Source: Taenia hydatigena (lineage: Eukaryota; Platyhelminthes; Cestoda; Cyclophyllidea; Taeniidae). Taken from it: 64,000 nt of DNA. This document shows, piece after piece, positions 46,634 to 59,701 of the stretch (position 1 is the first letter of the stretch; every line of letters starts with the position of its first letter). The stretch covers positions 1 through 64,000 of the forward strand of contig JADWOT020000320.1 in the NCBI GenBank assembly GCA_036345935.2, written 5' to 3'. The position numbers and the translations under genes are program-made. The notes below the pieces were generated by a model. The model was given only the letters and a program-made list of their open reading frames with translations, ran no database searches and had not been told where the DNA came from.

Positions 46634-49600
46634 ACTAACCAAATGGCAGCAGAATTACAGCGACTGCACAGCAGGTGGTCTTACTGATTATATCGATCCA
46701 TCGACTGATGCACAGACTTGTGCGGTGTCAGCAACGAGGTAGGCAATTAACTCACCGCTTTCTTTGCCTCTTTCTGATCCCTACGGATTGCACGCCTTCA
46801 TTAAAAGAGGATAATCAAACCCCCGTGGAGAAGTTTAAAAAACATATTAATCTACAAAGCCTTCTTTGCAAAAAAAAACTACAGCTGATAGTATTTTGCA
46901 CTCCTTCAACCACCACCACCACAGTCGTGCTTGCGCTAAGTCCACACGTCACTCGTGAACTTAACACCGACCTTCTGCCAATGAAGTGAGAAGACCAGTA
47001 GACGGTATCACTCTAACGGTAGAATAGCATCACTCAGGGAGGAAACCAGAGTGTCTCCAATGCAGACACTCACAGTTTTAACGTGCCACTACTGCTATTA
47101 TTAACAAAGCGAAGTTTTCAAATTCTGGCGACTGGATTAAACACTTTTAATAGAGAAATGAATGTATTACCAAAGACGTTGCTGCAAATAAGGCAAGATC
47201 TCAAAATTACAGTAAAAAACTAGCAAGCGCAACAGTTTATGTTCAACGAGAACTGCGTACACAAGAGAAAGCAAATGCGTCCAGCATTGGACTGGAAACC
47301 TGTTCTGCCATCTTCTTCAGTATGCACCGCGACACCTATGTTTACATTTTATTACACGAATAAAAAAGTTAAACAACAGCCAAATACCAAATTCTTAAAT
47401 TAGGCCAGCAAATTTACTTCGTCACAAAGTTGTGGGGCCAAAAACTTGCGTATCGCAGGGATGGACCTGACACTTCTCCGAAAAATAACATTCGAAAATC
47501 ATATGTTTGTGCATGATGGACAAGCATCCCATGGTGATGAGATCGCATGTAAAGGCGATGGCACTATTTTAGAGAGCAGTTATAGAGGTACTGCGTCACA
47601 CCGCCTTTAGGGTTGGTTGATCAAAGGGGTCAAACCCTGCTCCAAAACCAGAAAGGAAGCCTGGTCTTTATCAGCTTTATTGCTTACGATGTAAACAGTT
47701 TTCTTGCTAGCCTTGATTTGGTACTACGAAGCGCACGCCACATATGCACACTAAGTAACAGCAAAAGTGATTCATATTAGGGTCAATATAACCGTTTCTT
47801 CGATGCCTAAGGGCAATCTGAAAGAGGGTATACATCAGGAAACTAACAAGCTTACACAGTTTAATAAGTCACCCCACCGTCCAGGTAAACCAGCTCGAGG
47901 AAGGACAATGGAACCTTTTCTACCTCCCAAGTAATAGCTGCTCCCATACCCTTTATTATAAGGTTGCCCGATTCGCAAGTGCAAATGCTTTCATTAAAAG
48001 ACTTGGCCTTACTGGAAGGATTTACACCATCCTAGTCCCACAGGACGGCAATTACTGCGTCCCATCCACGGCAAGGGCAAGCAATATCCACTGAGTGTAC
48101 ACTAAGAAAACGACGTACACATTGATCTGTACTGAAGACGTTCATATGCTAGGGCAGTTCAAGGTCATCGCGATGAACGCTTGCAAGATGTTTGAACTTG
48201 GCAGGATCAATCATTTCATGAGGGTGTGACCACATTGATATACACTAATTGGCTGAAATAAACTATTCTCTCAGCATATGGAAGCAGCGCAAAACATTGT
48301 ACGTGCACAAATGGAAGAGGACAAAAATGAAATCTTAAATCACATTTGACCTTGCATGCTATTCAATGGCCAGTCCTTGGCACGCAATCATGGCTCGACT
48401 CGAAGGGACGTTTTCATACGCTTTGATGCCCCATTGTCATTATAATTAACCAGAGGTGCAAAAGAAAAGACACCCGCTCCTCAAACATTACTTGCTCTAT
48501 ACAGGCAGCGAAATCAGGGCCTTGACCCCAGGCTAAACCTAAAGCCGCGGATTCTGCTGCTGACACAAGCGTGCCACGACATAATTGGTATGGCGATTAA
48601 TTAAAAATGAATGTGCAGATTGCCTAAGTTTTGTCTACATTTTTATGTCCTCATGAAAAAAATTGTGCAGAGGGCACCTCTGATACCCAAGTAAAATTTT
48701 CTCGTTGATTAAGGCTATCACAAACAACAACAACAATAAAAGTCATACTAATTCCGACTTCGCAAAAATTAACCCGAAACAATGTAATAAATAGAGCAAG
48801 CTGCTTAGTTTTAGAAAATTTGTTTTGCACAATGAGTTAGCTACAGGCAAACGAGAAACTAGTAGTGTATAAAACAAGAAAGGCCACAAATGATGGACGA
48901 AATAGGCATATGGTTGCTGATTTTGGATCAGCACGAATGAACCGTTGTCTCTTATCTGCCTCTTCCACAACAGGCTCACTCTACGTGCCTCAGAACTACA
49001 CAAGTAATATTAGGCACGAAAATTGCTATACTCAATCGCAGTTGCGTTAAATGTTCACTGGAGTCTTTCTTTTGTTATACACAATGGTCAGACACCTTAA
49101 ACAATGGATGATAGCGTGAGTGATTTGAGTAAGAACGGATAATTAGGCACCCACCCAGTTAAAACAATGAAGGTGATTGACTGCTAAGCTGCATGTTGGT
49201 ATGAGGAACGGCGGCACTATTATTGAACAGTTTAACACAGAAAAGTGTCTGCTCTTGACGATGCATGCATGGGGTGCTCGGTTTGGTCCCTAACTTTTGA
49301 CTCCTTACCTTTGTTTTCCACTTAAGCGCCACGAGAACGCCTCTCACCTCTAGATTCCTCACGCAACTCTCCTTCTCCTCCTACCTCATCGTTTGCCAGC
49401 GCTCTTTTCGTAGTCGATTTGATTAACTAGAAGGACAAGTTAGTTGGCGGGGATAAGGAGAATGCGCCTTTGCACCCACACACACAAGCACACACACGTT
49501 CCTGCTTTTTTTCGTTGGACGCCAATTAAGGCCACTCCGAATGAACAAAAGTGAAAGTGGACAATGCTGCACACACAAACTCGGGTAAACAAACAGACAG

Positions 49601-50640
49601 GCGTAGATACATAGCAAGAACAAAGCAGGCTGTCTAGAGCAAAAGCGAACAATTTTACTTGGTATTGTAAAAAGTCAGGTAGAGGGAGTCTCTACAGAGA
49701 AAAAAAGGTTTGAGAAGTGAAATAGGCAGAAGGGAATTCGACTAGTCTCAGACTTTGCTCTCGATTGGATAAGTGAAGGAGAAGTAGAAGTAGGAGACGA
49801 AATTGAGGCGAAATGGAGTGGAACAAATTAAAGTGATAGAACGAAAAATGAAAAAGAAGATTTGATTGTAATCCAAACAAAACTATGCTAAAACAGCATC
49901 CAGTTCCATGTAGAGCTTGAGTAAGCCAGATCCAGTCTAATCTTTGCTAGTTTGATCTGGATGATGAATCTGTGCATCATTTAGTCATGTCACAATCGAG
50001 ATTGAGACTAGTGAGGAGATGAAAGGGAGCCTACAAAGAGGGTGCTGGCAGATGACGAGGCAAAAGGAAAAAGTGAGAGAAGAGTAGAGGAGGCAGAGGT
50101 GCGTGACGTTCTCGTGGCACCAAAGTAAAAAATATAGGTAATGAGCTAAAATGGCAGGCGTACTGACTCTCTCGTTCGAATGAGTTTGACATAATGCAGG
50201 ATGCAATGCGTTTAAGCTTGTAGAGTGTAGTGGACGACAAAGGAGACACTCACCGAAGATGCGTTGGAGTGTGACATGATAAATGGGACGTAGATAAGCG
50301 AGCTTCTCTCCATCTGTTTTGAAGAAGTCATCGAACCCACTTCTAGTTTGCGTACCTCAATCCCTAACGTCTGCAAGAAAGGAAGAGGCGACCACTTGGC
50401 TCAGTTTTACGTAAATTGATTAGGCGGGTCAAATTTGGGTGTTGGGGCTGGCTTAAATGGTAACGTATAGGGCGCCTTACTCAGGCTTGCCATAATCTAG
50501 TCTCTATTGCCAGTCTTGTCTATCCCGACGTAGTCCAAATTAGTCAGATCTGGACAAGCCTGACTTGCAAACCGTTCTACAGTGCTTTTGCAGTGGGAAA
50601 TAAATATTAGGCAAGTTGATTTACACCAGCAGGCCTCCTG

Positions 50641-50678
50641 AAGTATATTTAAGAGCATATTTGAGAGTATATTTGAGA
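50641..50678. repeat. Three imperfect 12-bp tandem units
   Basis: GTATATTTAAGA, GCATATTTGAGA and GTATATTTGAGA follow one another. On the minus strand they read as a small KYTLKYALKYT peptide repeat, probably by chance. Confidence 0.6.
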
Positions 50679-51360
50679 CATGAAAAGAGCGCGGGGTAGA
50701 ATGTTGACATAAAAAGCCGGCAAATCACCCCCAAAGAACGGTATTGATCAAAGCAAAAGGACTTTTCTGGTGCCATTACGAATGGCAATATTGGTCTATG
50801 CGCTTTTTCAGTAGGAGTAAAGCAACAGGAATGCTTAGCCGAAAGTGTCAAGGGGTAGGCAGTGCAGTGTTCTTTACTTCTTTCCTACCCTCTTCCATCC
50901 TTTCCCACACTGATTCACTTGCCCACTCATCTAACCATGTGACAGTGATTTATAAGGCAATCAGCTTAACGAAAAGAGCTTGATTTTTATCGAATAGCAC
51001 ACTAGAGGAGGCGACAATATTGAAGCAGCCACGCAAATGAAGTGAGGGATGAGATTGACACACGGATGGATCGTCAATAAGAGGAGGAAGCAAGAGCAGG
51101 CGTGGAGTGAATTATCTGCCTAATGCTATTGATAAGAAGGGAGGACAAGTGTTTGACAAAAATGAAGTATTTCCCTCCTCCGTAAAGCAAACTATGCTTT
51201 TTAAAAATGCATTGCTTAATTTACCCTATTTAACTTTACCTTCTTTATTCCATATTTTCACACATTTGCATTGTCAATCTCTAAGTTTAAACTGCTTTAC
51301 CTTTGTTCGAAGTGCACGAACCTTTCCTTACTTTTTCATTTCCTTTATTACCGTGCTTTC

Positions 51361-52130
51361 TTAGCTCTCCTTGCCGATATAGATAACTTGCATTTTAAGT
51401 GCACCGACATTGCCTGATTCTATAGCAAGACCTGCTGCAAGTAAGCAGCCAAATCTCATAAATGGGCAACTCGAGATCAAAACAGACAGAGCAAAGAGCA
51501 TCCCTAGACCTGCTGTGTCCCAGCTTTCCTTGCCATGATAGACACCCTTCACCTCGACTACACCTACGGTGTCCGATTTTAGAACGGGAACTGCTGCGAC
51601 CTCTTACAGAAGGTAACGAGCTGCTGATACCCAAGTCTGAGTAATTTTGCATTAGTGCAAATAAAAACAAATGAAGCTCTGTACTTTTGCTGGTCCCGAA
51701 TTCGATGCCGAAATTGAACTACTATGCTACCCCAAACAGTTGCAGATAAGAGCCCACCACTAAGTCTTAATATTGAACAAGTCCAGATCAAAATTGCATA
51801 TATTTAAGCTATCGCAACTTTCTTTGCTAAAACGGACTCCTCACATATCGAACACGCCAAAAAAGCCTGATATGTGAACAAGAACTGCTACAAGCAAGTA
51901 CAAAAGGAAGCCGAATGGTGAGTTTCATTTCTGGCCGATTTTGGATTAAAGAGGGGAGCAAAGATTTTGCTCTATACCCTTGTTGAAAGCGTTTACAGAA
52001 CAAAACATGCATATGACTATCAAATTCAACCATTCGTTCATTGTCAACTGTGTCATCCTAGGCGCTCTTATCATCGTCCAAACCTTACTCTCTTACAAGT
52101 TGATAAAGGAACTGCCGCAAACAATTACTG
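51361..52130 (-). repeat. Diverged tandem array, first units about 150 bp
   Basis: At least four, probably five, diverged units are anchored by a GCAGCAG/GCAGTTC core on the minus strand near 51431, 51588, 51738, 51884 and 52112, at spacings of about 157, 150, 146 and 228. The first two units are the clearest: minus-strand translations read AAGLAIESGNVGALKMQVIY and AAVPVLKSDTVGVVEVKGVY, each followed by G-K-E-S. The fourth retains VAVLVHISGFFGVFDM. Conservation of hydrophobic positions and of the GKES end in one frame suggests that the units descend from a coding repeat, now full of stops. I do not recognise the protein. Confidence 0.5.
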
Positions 52131-55100
52131 AATAGAATAGGGTGCTAGAATACAATTTTGGTCGTCTCTATCTAAATAAACCAAAAATGGCGCAACTTCA
52201 TATTCTTGCGTTATTTTAACTTGTTTTGTCAAAATAGACTGCTTAAACATCGGCCAGGTCCAAATTTTAATGCACAACACGGATAATACCACAGCTACCA
52301 GCGACGGAAGGAAGAGTCAAGTACAAAATTCAATAATTTTGACAAAATATCAAGAAAATAGGTCGCAGACATGTACTAATGCTGTCCCAGTTTTCATTCA
52401 TTCATTCATTCCTAGGCATCAAATGTCCTACAATTGAAATGCGTTTCACTGAAACGCAAGTGGCCCAACACTTATAGCCTAATCCTAACCAAATGCAGAT
52501 TTAATGAACAAAATATGGCGCGTCCTGGTTTTCTTTAATGCACACTCTCAGTCCAGCTGCATGACACAAAGCGTTATGGTTTCAAAGGAGGTCTACGTAG
52601 CAATCGCAAAAGAGAACCTACTGCTAAGTAGGTAAGCAAGTCAGGGCCTTATTATAATCACTTTAAGACTGAGGTAAAAAATTCTTAGAGCACAGTACGC
52701 TTTGTCTAATTTGGCATTATTTTACTTGTGGAATGCCTCATGCATACATTGATCTAAGCTGCCATTTAAAAGTTGATCCCATTCTGACCTTTCCGATGGC
52801 GGTGAGCAGCTATTTGGTAATTAAATCCTTTGCTCGCCTTGCCTTGAAGGCTTTTAACCATAACTTCATAGCTTTTAAATAACCCAGAATGACCAACATT
52901 TACATAGGTGTAGGTACTGTGGCAATTTACTGAGCATTAATGATTAAAATCTTGGTAATAAGCATTAAAGTCTAATTATCCAGTAAACAGCTATTTTTAG
53001 TTAATGCATGACAAGTGTGGTAAGAAATCATAAAATTCAATTTATTCTTACCTGCGATATGTGCAAAGCAATGCCAAAGGCGGGACCCTGATCTTGCATT
53101 CCTCGTTAAAGAATGCAGTACATTCTAATGAAATTCATGTCCCTTAACTCCATTTTATCGAGTAACTCTCAGCAAGTAAGATGATTCTCTGAAAAAAAAA
53201 CGCGACTCACTTCTGCCGAAATCATGTCATTTTAGCGTTACGACGGGCCCGCTTACCAACGAGGTGGAAAGCAGTTACCGCTGATGACCTCCAAAATGAT
53301 TAACGACTTAATTAACTTAAAGACTTGTTTCACCTAACAAAATATGCAATCGGCAATTGGCATGCGTCCAAAAATTACAAAGAGCATGCGTATTTATTTT
53401 TGGCCTTAATTGATACGTGATGCATTTCAATTGACATACAGGACAAAATGACTAGGTTCTATAAACTTCATTGGATTTAAATCTGTCACTCATAATACGC
53501 GTATGCCTATATTCAGTAAAATATTTCTTTCCATTCTGTTCTCTTTCTGTTTTTAGACGACTTTTAAGAACAACATCTTTTGCTCATTCTTTTCGGATGT
53601 CAACTCTACTTTGCATTAATCTGTACCTACGAAATGATACGGCAAGTAAAAGTAATCTTAGATACACCAAAATTGCACATTTCTTGTGCATTCAAAAGTG
53701 CCTTTTTGCAGAGTGTAGGCGTACAACAGGTCAAAACACATTGGGGAGCGATATAATATTTCCACCAACAGCAGATCCACAAGCAAGATCATAATATGTG
53801 TGCTAGGCACTACACCATGCAGTGTCCCTTTGGTTTGGCAACTCTTCCTTTAGAATAAACAAGGCATGCACTTCGAATCTAACATTGCTTTTATCTATTT
53901 CTTGACTATACTTGTTTTTTTCGAAAGCAAGCTGCAATTCAATATTACTATGACACGGTCTATGAGCGTCATTAATTTATATACAGGTTATTGTCGCAAA
54001 ACAATTTTGCTATACATACAACTTATCGTGTGAGAGAGACAGGAGATTCAGGAAAGCCAACATCATTGCTTAAGGCCAGGCTCCTTCCTTAACTTTACCA
54101 CGTCCTCTGAGCAAATGAGCTCTTGTTAATAAAATTAGTCGAAGAGGAATATTGTAGGAGCGTGCAGCAGGTATGTGCATGGTGGCAACGCCACATTTTG
54201 TTAGGTTGGGTTAAATTCGGCTCATCAGCTACGAAAAGTCGACAATGGCTGAAGTAGGAGCTCTGGTGTGTGGTTTGACTGACAATTGCAAGCAGCTCTA
54301 CTGCTTGCGAAGTCCTGTAGGTGGGTGGTGGGTCGGTGCACAGCGATTCTATTGTCTGATAGGTGGATTCTCCTTCTTTACCACCTTCCCTCCCCGCATT
54401 GCTCACGACTAGTTGTTGAAAGAAGCAGAAGTTGGTTTGACAATGGTGAGAAGAAGGGCGCTCTTCTTCCTTCCAATTCACTTCTATGAACTTGCTCACG
54501 ACTCTTCAATTGCCGCCATTTTTGCAGCGTCCTCTTATGATACAACACCACTGTCTTATTGATTATGCGGAGACTGCTTTTATTACCAAAATGAATGCGA
54601 ACGGATGTTTCTTTTCTGCTTTTTCTCCTCCTCGGCCTCTTTTTGCCATCCCCCTCACCCGTGTGCAACCCCCCTACCCCAGCCAATGTCCGATCAAATA
54701 ATTACCTCGACGTGCGACTCCTACTGAGCGTTGATTCAGTAGAAATAATATTCCGCCTTCAGAACATTGCAGCAGTAGAGACTGTAAGTAGGTAGACACC
54801 GCATGGGATAAGAGAGTTGTGACGGCAATCGTCCTCCTTCTCCTCCATCTGAGACGTTGTTGGTGACACACTAAGGAAGCATGCATACTACTTCGTGACA
54901 CAGTAGTCACCGCTGCTAGGAATGTTTTGTTTAGAATGCACGCCGTTTGTGAATTGGAGCCTTACCTTCTTCTGGTGGGGGTTGTGCTGATGGTACTTTG
55001 AGTAGGCATGCATGCATGTATACATTTTCATCTCACTCATCTTGGAAGTAAAGGAGGACAAAATAATCACAATGAGAAGCAGAGCCTCTTTGACGACGTG

Positions 55101-57149
55101 GGAAGGGGTCGGAGCTCACGTGGTGACGCAGTGTGTTGAAAAGGTAGAACTACCGCATTTGCTATGATGGTGAAGGAAGAGGATATCGCAACTCGCACAC
55201 CACGCTACGCCTAAAATGGTGTTTTCTAAAGGCAATTTCACGAATGTCCCTCCGTGCAATATTTCTCAGTTAGCAAGCTCTACACGGTCAGTGGCGACTT
55301 ATTCCGCTTAAACTCTTGGGCTTAATGCAGATGAGCACCCTACCTCCGTCTTTCTCTTCACAGGTCTTCACTTCCACTTCCAAAAATGAGGCCACTGAGG
55401 AAACGATGCGAATATAATTCCTGCTGACTGGAAGCATACCTACTCATCCTCATCCTCTTCCTTTTCTTTCTATTCCTTTTTCTCTTCTTCTAGTGCAGTT
55501 TACAGTCACTTGGTTTGGTAGCAGTTTCCAACACCCCTCACCAGATGTGCCAACATTCAGAGACGCCGTACTTTACAAGGAGCATAGTCCGATTTCAGTC
55601 TTTTATATGCACGCAAGTAACGCAACAACCTAAAGTATACGCATACACGCAATTTAAGAGAGAAGAGGCTATAATCCTAGCTCCCTTCTACCTCAAATAC
55701 TTTTCAAACTTCACCGCACATGTAAAGACTTCGCGATGGCAATAGCTGTAGTGACCCGAGGTTCTCTCGAAGGCAAAAGAAGGCAGAATACTAGGGTAGA
55801 ATGTGTATATATACAATGAGCAGAGAAAAAAATAAGCTGCTGACATGGTCCTGAGGCTAGCCCACGCGACTAGGGCAATATGGCCACCTCTGTGACCCTG
55901 ACCGATGACGGTAGTTCAAACAGCCAAAGTACTACAATGGCACTTAAAATCAAACCAAATAACGTGCTGTGATACCCGACCAGGTTAATTTGTGAAACTG
56001 AACTAAGTCTTGTACGACCAGTGCGCACGATTTTGACTTACCAAGGCAGAATGTTTGTAGACATTTTGTTCCTTTGATACGGCTATTGTCTCTTTAAAAA
56101 TTGTCTGCACATTTGAGGGGGGGGAACTGGAACCCAGTCCAGCAGGGGCCCACCATAAGCTCACTTGCCTTCTGCAATATTTTAAAACCCTTCTCGGTGC
56201 TCACCAGTGCGTTACTTGGCTTTTCAACTGACCTCTAACCCAATTCGAGGACTTTATTATTGCGTCATTGTATGCGGTAGGCTTCCAAGACAAGTGTTGT
56301 CGATGCAATCCTTGTCTAGATCCTCGCTTATACCTTTTGTAAATGAAAATAAATGTTTCTCTTTAATGATCTCCGTTGCTCTACATAAATGGATTTGATT
56401 TTTTGTATTCCCCATTCGCTTCAATTTGCCCTTTGGATCACATGTTTTACTACTTCGCTTAAATCTTACTATTATGGAATGAACTAACCCAATTCTCTAG
56501 TGTATTTGACACAGGTTATACAAACAACCTTAATTTTCCATTTTCAAATTTATCCTTTAAGGTCGTTGGTCGTCTGGCTGCGTTGCAAAGGCCACTGACC
56601 ATTTGCCTGTGTACCATGACTTAAGTCTGCTGGACAATGTAAGTTGCCGTTAAAAGTTATGTAAAAGCCGTCAAGAAATTAAAGCTGCACTAAATCACAA
56701 ACAAAAGTACGTTGCCCTAGGCCTTATGAATCAACTTGGAATAAACACCAAGCTTGACGACCCTCAAAACAAACGCTAAATCACTATTCAAATTGCAAAA
56801 CTAATAGCTAAGGACTCTTGCGATCTTATTTTAACGCGTTTTGAATCCAGAATTTGCTGCTGGTTTTGTCACTTACGTTTGCCAAGAAATTTATTCCGAT
56901 TACACTGTTACTTTGTAAATCTATCACTCAAAACAAAAGCTGGGAATTTTAAATAGTTTTTTGCTTGTCTAAATGCAAAAAATCGGATGTTGATTTGTTT
57001 TATCGGTCAGCATTAAAATGGTCAACTAGATTTGTGCGCGAAGTACGTGAGCGGTGTTTCTTTTGGTAGTCATTATTTTCGATTAATTGGACTTAATTGG
57101 CTCGAACAAGTTGGAAGGCGGTAAGCGTTTGGCATTTTTTAAATAGTTT
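52131..57149. other. Gene-poor 5 kb
   Basis: A possible further decayed unit of the tandem array lies near 52230-52320. There is an ATTC microsatellite at 52395-52411, a GCAT run near 55007-55020 and a G8 run at 56117-56124. Opposed frames at 54.1-54.7 kb overlap each other and are not supported. Confidence 0.4.
52395..52411. repeat. (CATT)4 microsatellite
   Basis: CATTCATTCATTCATTC, four units. Confidence 0.85.
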
Positions 57150-57770
57150 TAGTTTGTTATGTTATTAGGTCCCTTTCATGTCGATTGGCTTCCTTTGTAC
57201 GCCTACTTGCTAGAGTAAACTCGAAGGCTTCATAATGGGAATGTTAAGACGTTTTTGTTTTCCAGCTGCAAATTCCACCCACGTCCATTATTCGCTGTGT
57301 AGTGCTTTAAGTAACAAACAATATTGTTTTGGCAATTTGTCAAACAGTTAGTTTGTTAATGACTGTGGATTTTGATTATTGAGTCGTAATTTTGTTGAGG
57401 GGTGTTTTAACTTTGCTAAGCGCTCGGCGCATACTCATTATTTTTGCTAGAAAGTATTCATTATGTGCCTTATTGTCCATAACTTTGAACCGTGCATTTG
57501 TTAGGTCGGATGTTGACGTCGCCGTCAAAAATTTATGCTTTGCGAAGAATGGAGGCGCTATGAGGGTGCAGTGGATACGAATCTCGACTTGGCTATCGCT
57601 TCCCAAGTAAGCGATAGTTTCCTCAGGTAAGATCGCATCGCAAATACTGTTGCTGTCTTTTCTATGCAGCAATCGATTCGGTCTGCGTCCTTATTTTGGG
57701 TTGAAACCTGCTTGCATCACATTTTTGTGTGGTACAAGATGCGTTAGTTTTATTTTCTTGGTTGATATTA
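57150..57770 (+). repeat. Tandem duplication, first copy (about 610 bp)
   Basis: Aligns to 57771-58398 in the same orientation, offset about 602-620. Shared landmarks are GATTGGCTTCCTT (57183 and 57785), the CACGTCCA block near 57280 and 57880, the TTTTGTTGAG-x-x-GTGTTT block near 57391 and 57985, CATTATTTTxxTGCTA, and the TCCTC-GGTAAGAT block near 57620 and 58213. The copies differ at many positions, so the event is old. No coding frame is conserved between them. Confidence 0.7.
57593..57617. repeat. Perfect hairpin, 9-bp arms
   Basis: CTATCGCTT and AAGCGATAG flank a 7-base loop. Present only in the first duplicate. Confidence 0.7.
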
Positions 57771-58398
57771 CGTTCTCTGAATGTTGATTGGCTTCCTTCA
57801 TACGCCTTCGTGCTAGTGCAAACACAAGGGTCACGTGATGTGACTGTTGGGGCGTTTTTTCCAACTGCAGTGCCTACTCACGTCCACTTTTCTTTGCAAT
57901 ACTGTAAGCGAGAATTTGGGATTGTTATGGCAGTTTGTAATGGGTTCGTTCTTTAGTGACGATGGATTTGGCTTAGTGAGACAATTTTGTTGAGAAGTGT
58001 TTCAGTTCCACTGACTACTTCGTACATATTCATTATTTTCTTGCTAAAAGGCATTTGCTATACCAGCATGCCTTTAATCCATTCCCTTCATCCGCTTACA
58101 TACTAAATAGACGTTGAAGAGGTAGATGCAGATCCTGTCAAGAATTCTTCTTTTGCCGAGAAGGGCGACATTATCTGTCAGCAATGAGTGCGGCTCCCGC
58201 CTTCGCTATCACTTCACACGTTCCTCGGGTAAGATTGGATTGCTGTAAGTGAATTTTTGCCGTCGATTTTGTATGGTTATAGGTTTGATTTGCGTTCACA
58301 TTTAGGGTAGAAGCAAGCTTTTGTCACTCATCTGTAGATCCTTCTGCATTTCATGTAAGGTAAAAGGTGCGTTATTTTCATTACTATGATATCCGTGT
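57771..58398 (+). repeat. Tandem duplication, second copy
   Basis: Second unit of the pair described at 57150-57770; it ends near GTGCGTTATTTTC...GATATCCG, the counterpart of the first unit's end. The hairpin at 57593-57617 in the first copy is not conserved here. Confidence 0.7.
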
Positions 58399-59701
58399 TG
58401 GCGGATCACGCATACATATATGGAGGGCGTAAGACAATTGGGGACTTCACTGCTCATTGACTTGGAGACCAGGGTTATTCTTGTGCTGGTGTGATCTTTG
58501 CGAAACGTGTTGTGTGGAGGGCCTTGGTGATGGCTTAACGGTAGGTTCAACTTTGACGGCGTGAGTTGGTGTCTGGGCGAGGTGGGTGCAGCAGAAGTGG
58601 AGGAAGGAGTGACTAGAGGGAAGCACTTGCATCACTACGCAGATTGTACTTTGCAGCAGTCTTAAATGTTTGCCTGTTAAGGTGTTTTTTGGCCTATCAT
58701 TAGTTATGTTCGGAGACGTCAGCCTTGCAGCGTATTAGACATTCACGCATCGACTCCTCCATTGTTTGCTTTTTTCCTTTTCGGATGCTACAAAATTACT
58801 GTGGTGAGGTAATATTTGATGGGTCTGTGGAATGGTAGTTCGTGAAGTCATTGGCGGAGGCGTCTCCGTCTCGGCTGCGCGATGTGGATGTCGGGATGGA
58901 CTATGTTGGTGTGTGTTGGATGGCATAGCGGTAGGTGTGAGAAAGGTGAGAAGGGCGTGGGCGCATGCTCAATAGACTAACTGGAGTGTAACACTGATGG
59001 GCTGGGTGCGGAGGGGCAGGTTTATTTTTCACGTCGATGAGTTGCGCTGGTGATTGTGTTAATACCGAAAAGATGGAGGGGACAAGGAGGAGAGGTGTTG
59101 CAGAACTTTTTTTCAAACGTACCGGAGGTGATATTCTTTTCGTAAATTTGGGTGTGTGCGTGTGTGTGCATTTCTTACTGTCTACTAAATGTTTTGATGC
59201 ACGTGAATCTACGCGTATTGATATTGTCAAGATCGTCTAGGGCTCGTTTTTAGTTCCGTAAACGTGTGTGTGTGTGTGTGTATAGGTATCCCTTTTTTGT
59301 TAAAAGGGATTCTAGGGAGAAAATTTGACGTGTTTTGGTTGGTTGTTGGATGGCAACGCTTTATCGCGTTCGTTCTCTGTGCTGAACAATGGATCAGAGG
59401 AGATTGATTGGAGCAGGTAGGTAGGTGGGATGTTATTTGAATAAGGAGAGAATGATGTTCTGGTGGTGAATGAGGCCTCGTTTGGTGGAAGGGAAGCCGA
59501 GGAGGAGAACTTGGCTTTGCACGGTGTTAAAGTGGTCGCGGGTCCAAAGTATGACGAAAGGGAATTTTCACTTCCTCTGGCGCATTGTTATGTGGTAGGC
59601 ATGGGAACTTGAGTGAGTGGCACTAGGCGTCAGTTTTGTATGCAAGACTTGTGAGTGCAGTATTTATGTGCTGTAGTAGTCAACCTCTGACCAACACTGG
59701 C
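58399..59701. other. No gene recognised; G/T-rich plus strand
   Basis: The plus strand is G and T rich, which leaves several Pro/Ser/Thr/His-rich minus frames open by composition. It holds (GT)9 at 59264-59281 and a hairpin at 59288-59310. Confidence 0.4.
59264..59310. repeat. (GT)9 microsatellite followed by a hairpin
   Basis: GT repeats run from 59264 to 59281. Seven bases later ATCCCTTTT (59288-59296) and AAAAGGGAT (59302-59310) form a perfect 9-bp stem with a 5-base loop. Confidence 0.75.

Larger units (their letters stand above)
45831..51360. other. Gene-poor 5.5 kb
   Basis: No supported exon. The stretch contains the palindrome at 46608, an AAC run at 48724-48736, a CA-rich run near 49478-49498, purine-rich stretches at 49.65-50.1 and 51.0-51.1 kb, and three 12-bp units at 50641-50678. 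Minus frames in the purine-rich parts are leucine/phenylalanine-rich and explained by composition. Confidence 0.4.

Noticed and set aside
54095..54686. Overlapping 134-codon and 102-codon minus frames
   Set aside because: They lie in different frames of the same purine/pyrimidine-biased stretch, lack motifs, and a plus frame is also open.
58447..59230. Three Pro/Ser/Thr/His-rich minus-strand frames
   Set aside because: They are the complement of G/T-rich sequence, differ in frame and share no splice signals; composition explains them.
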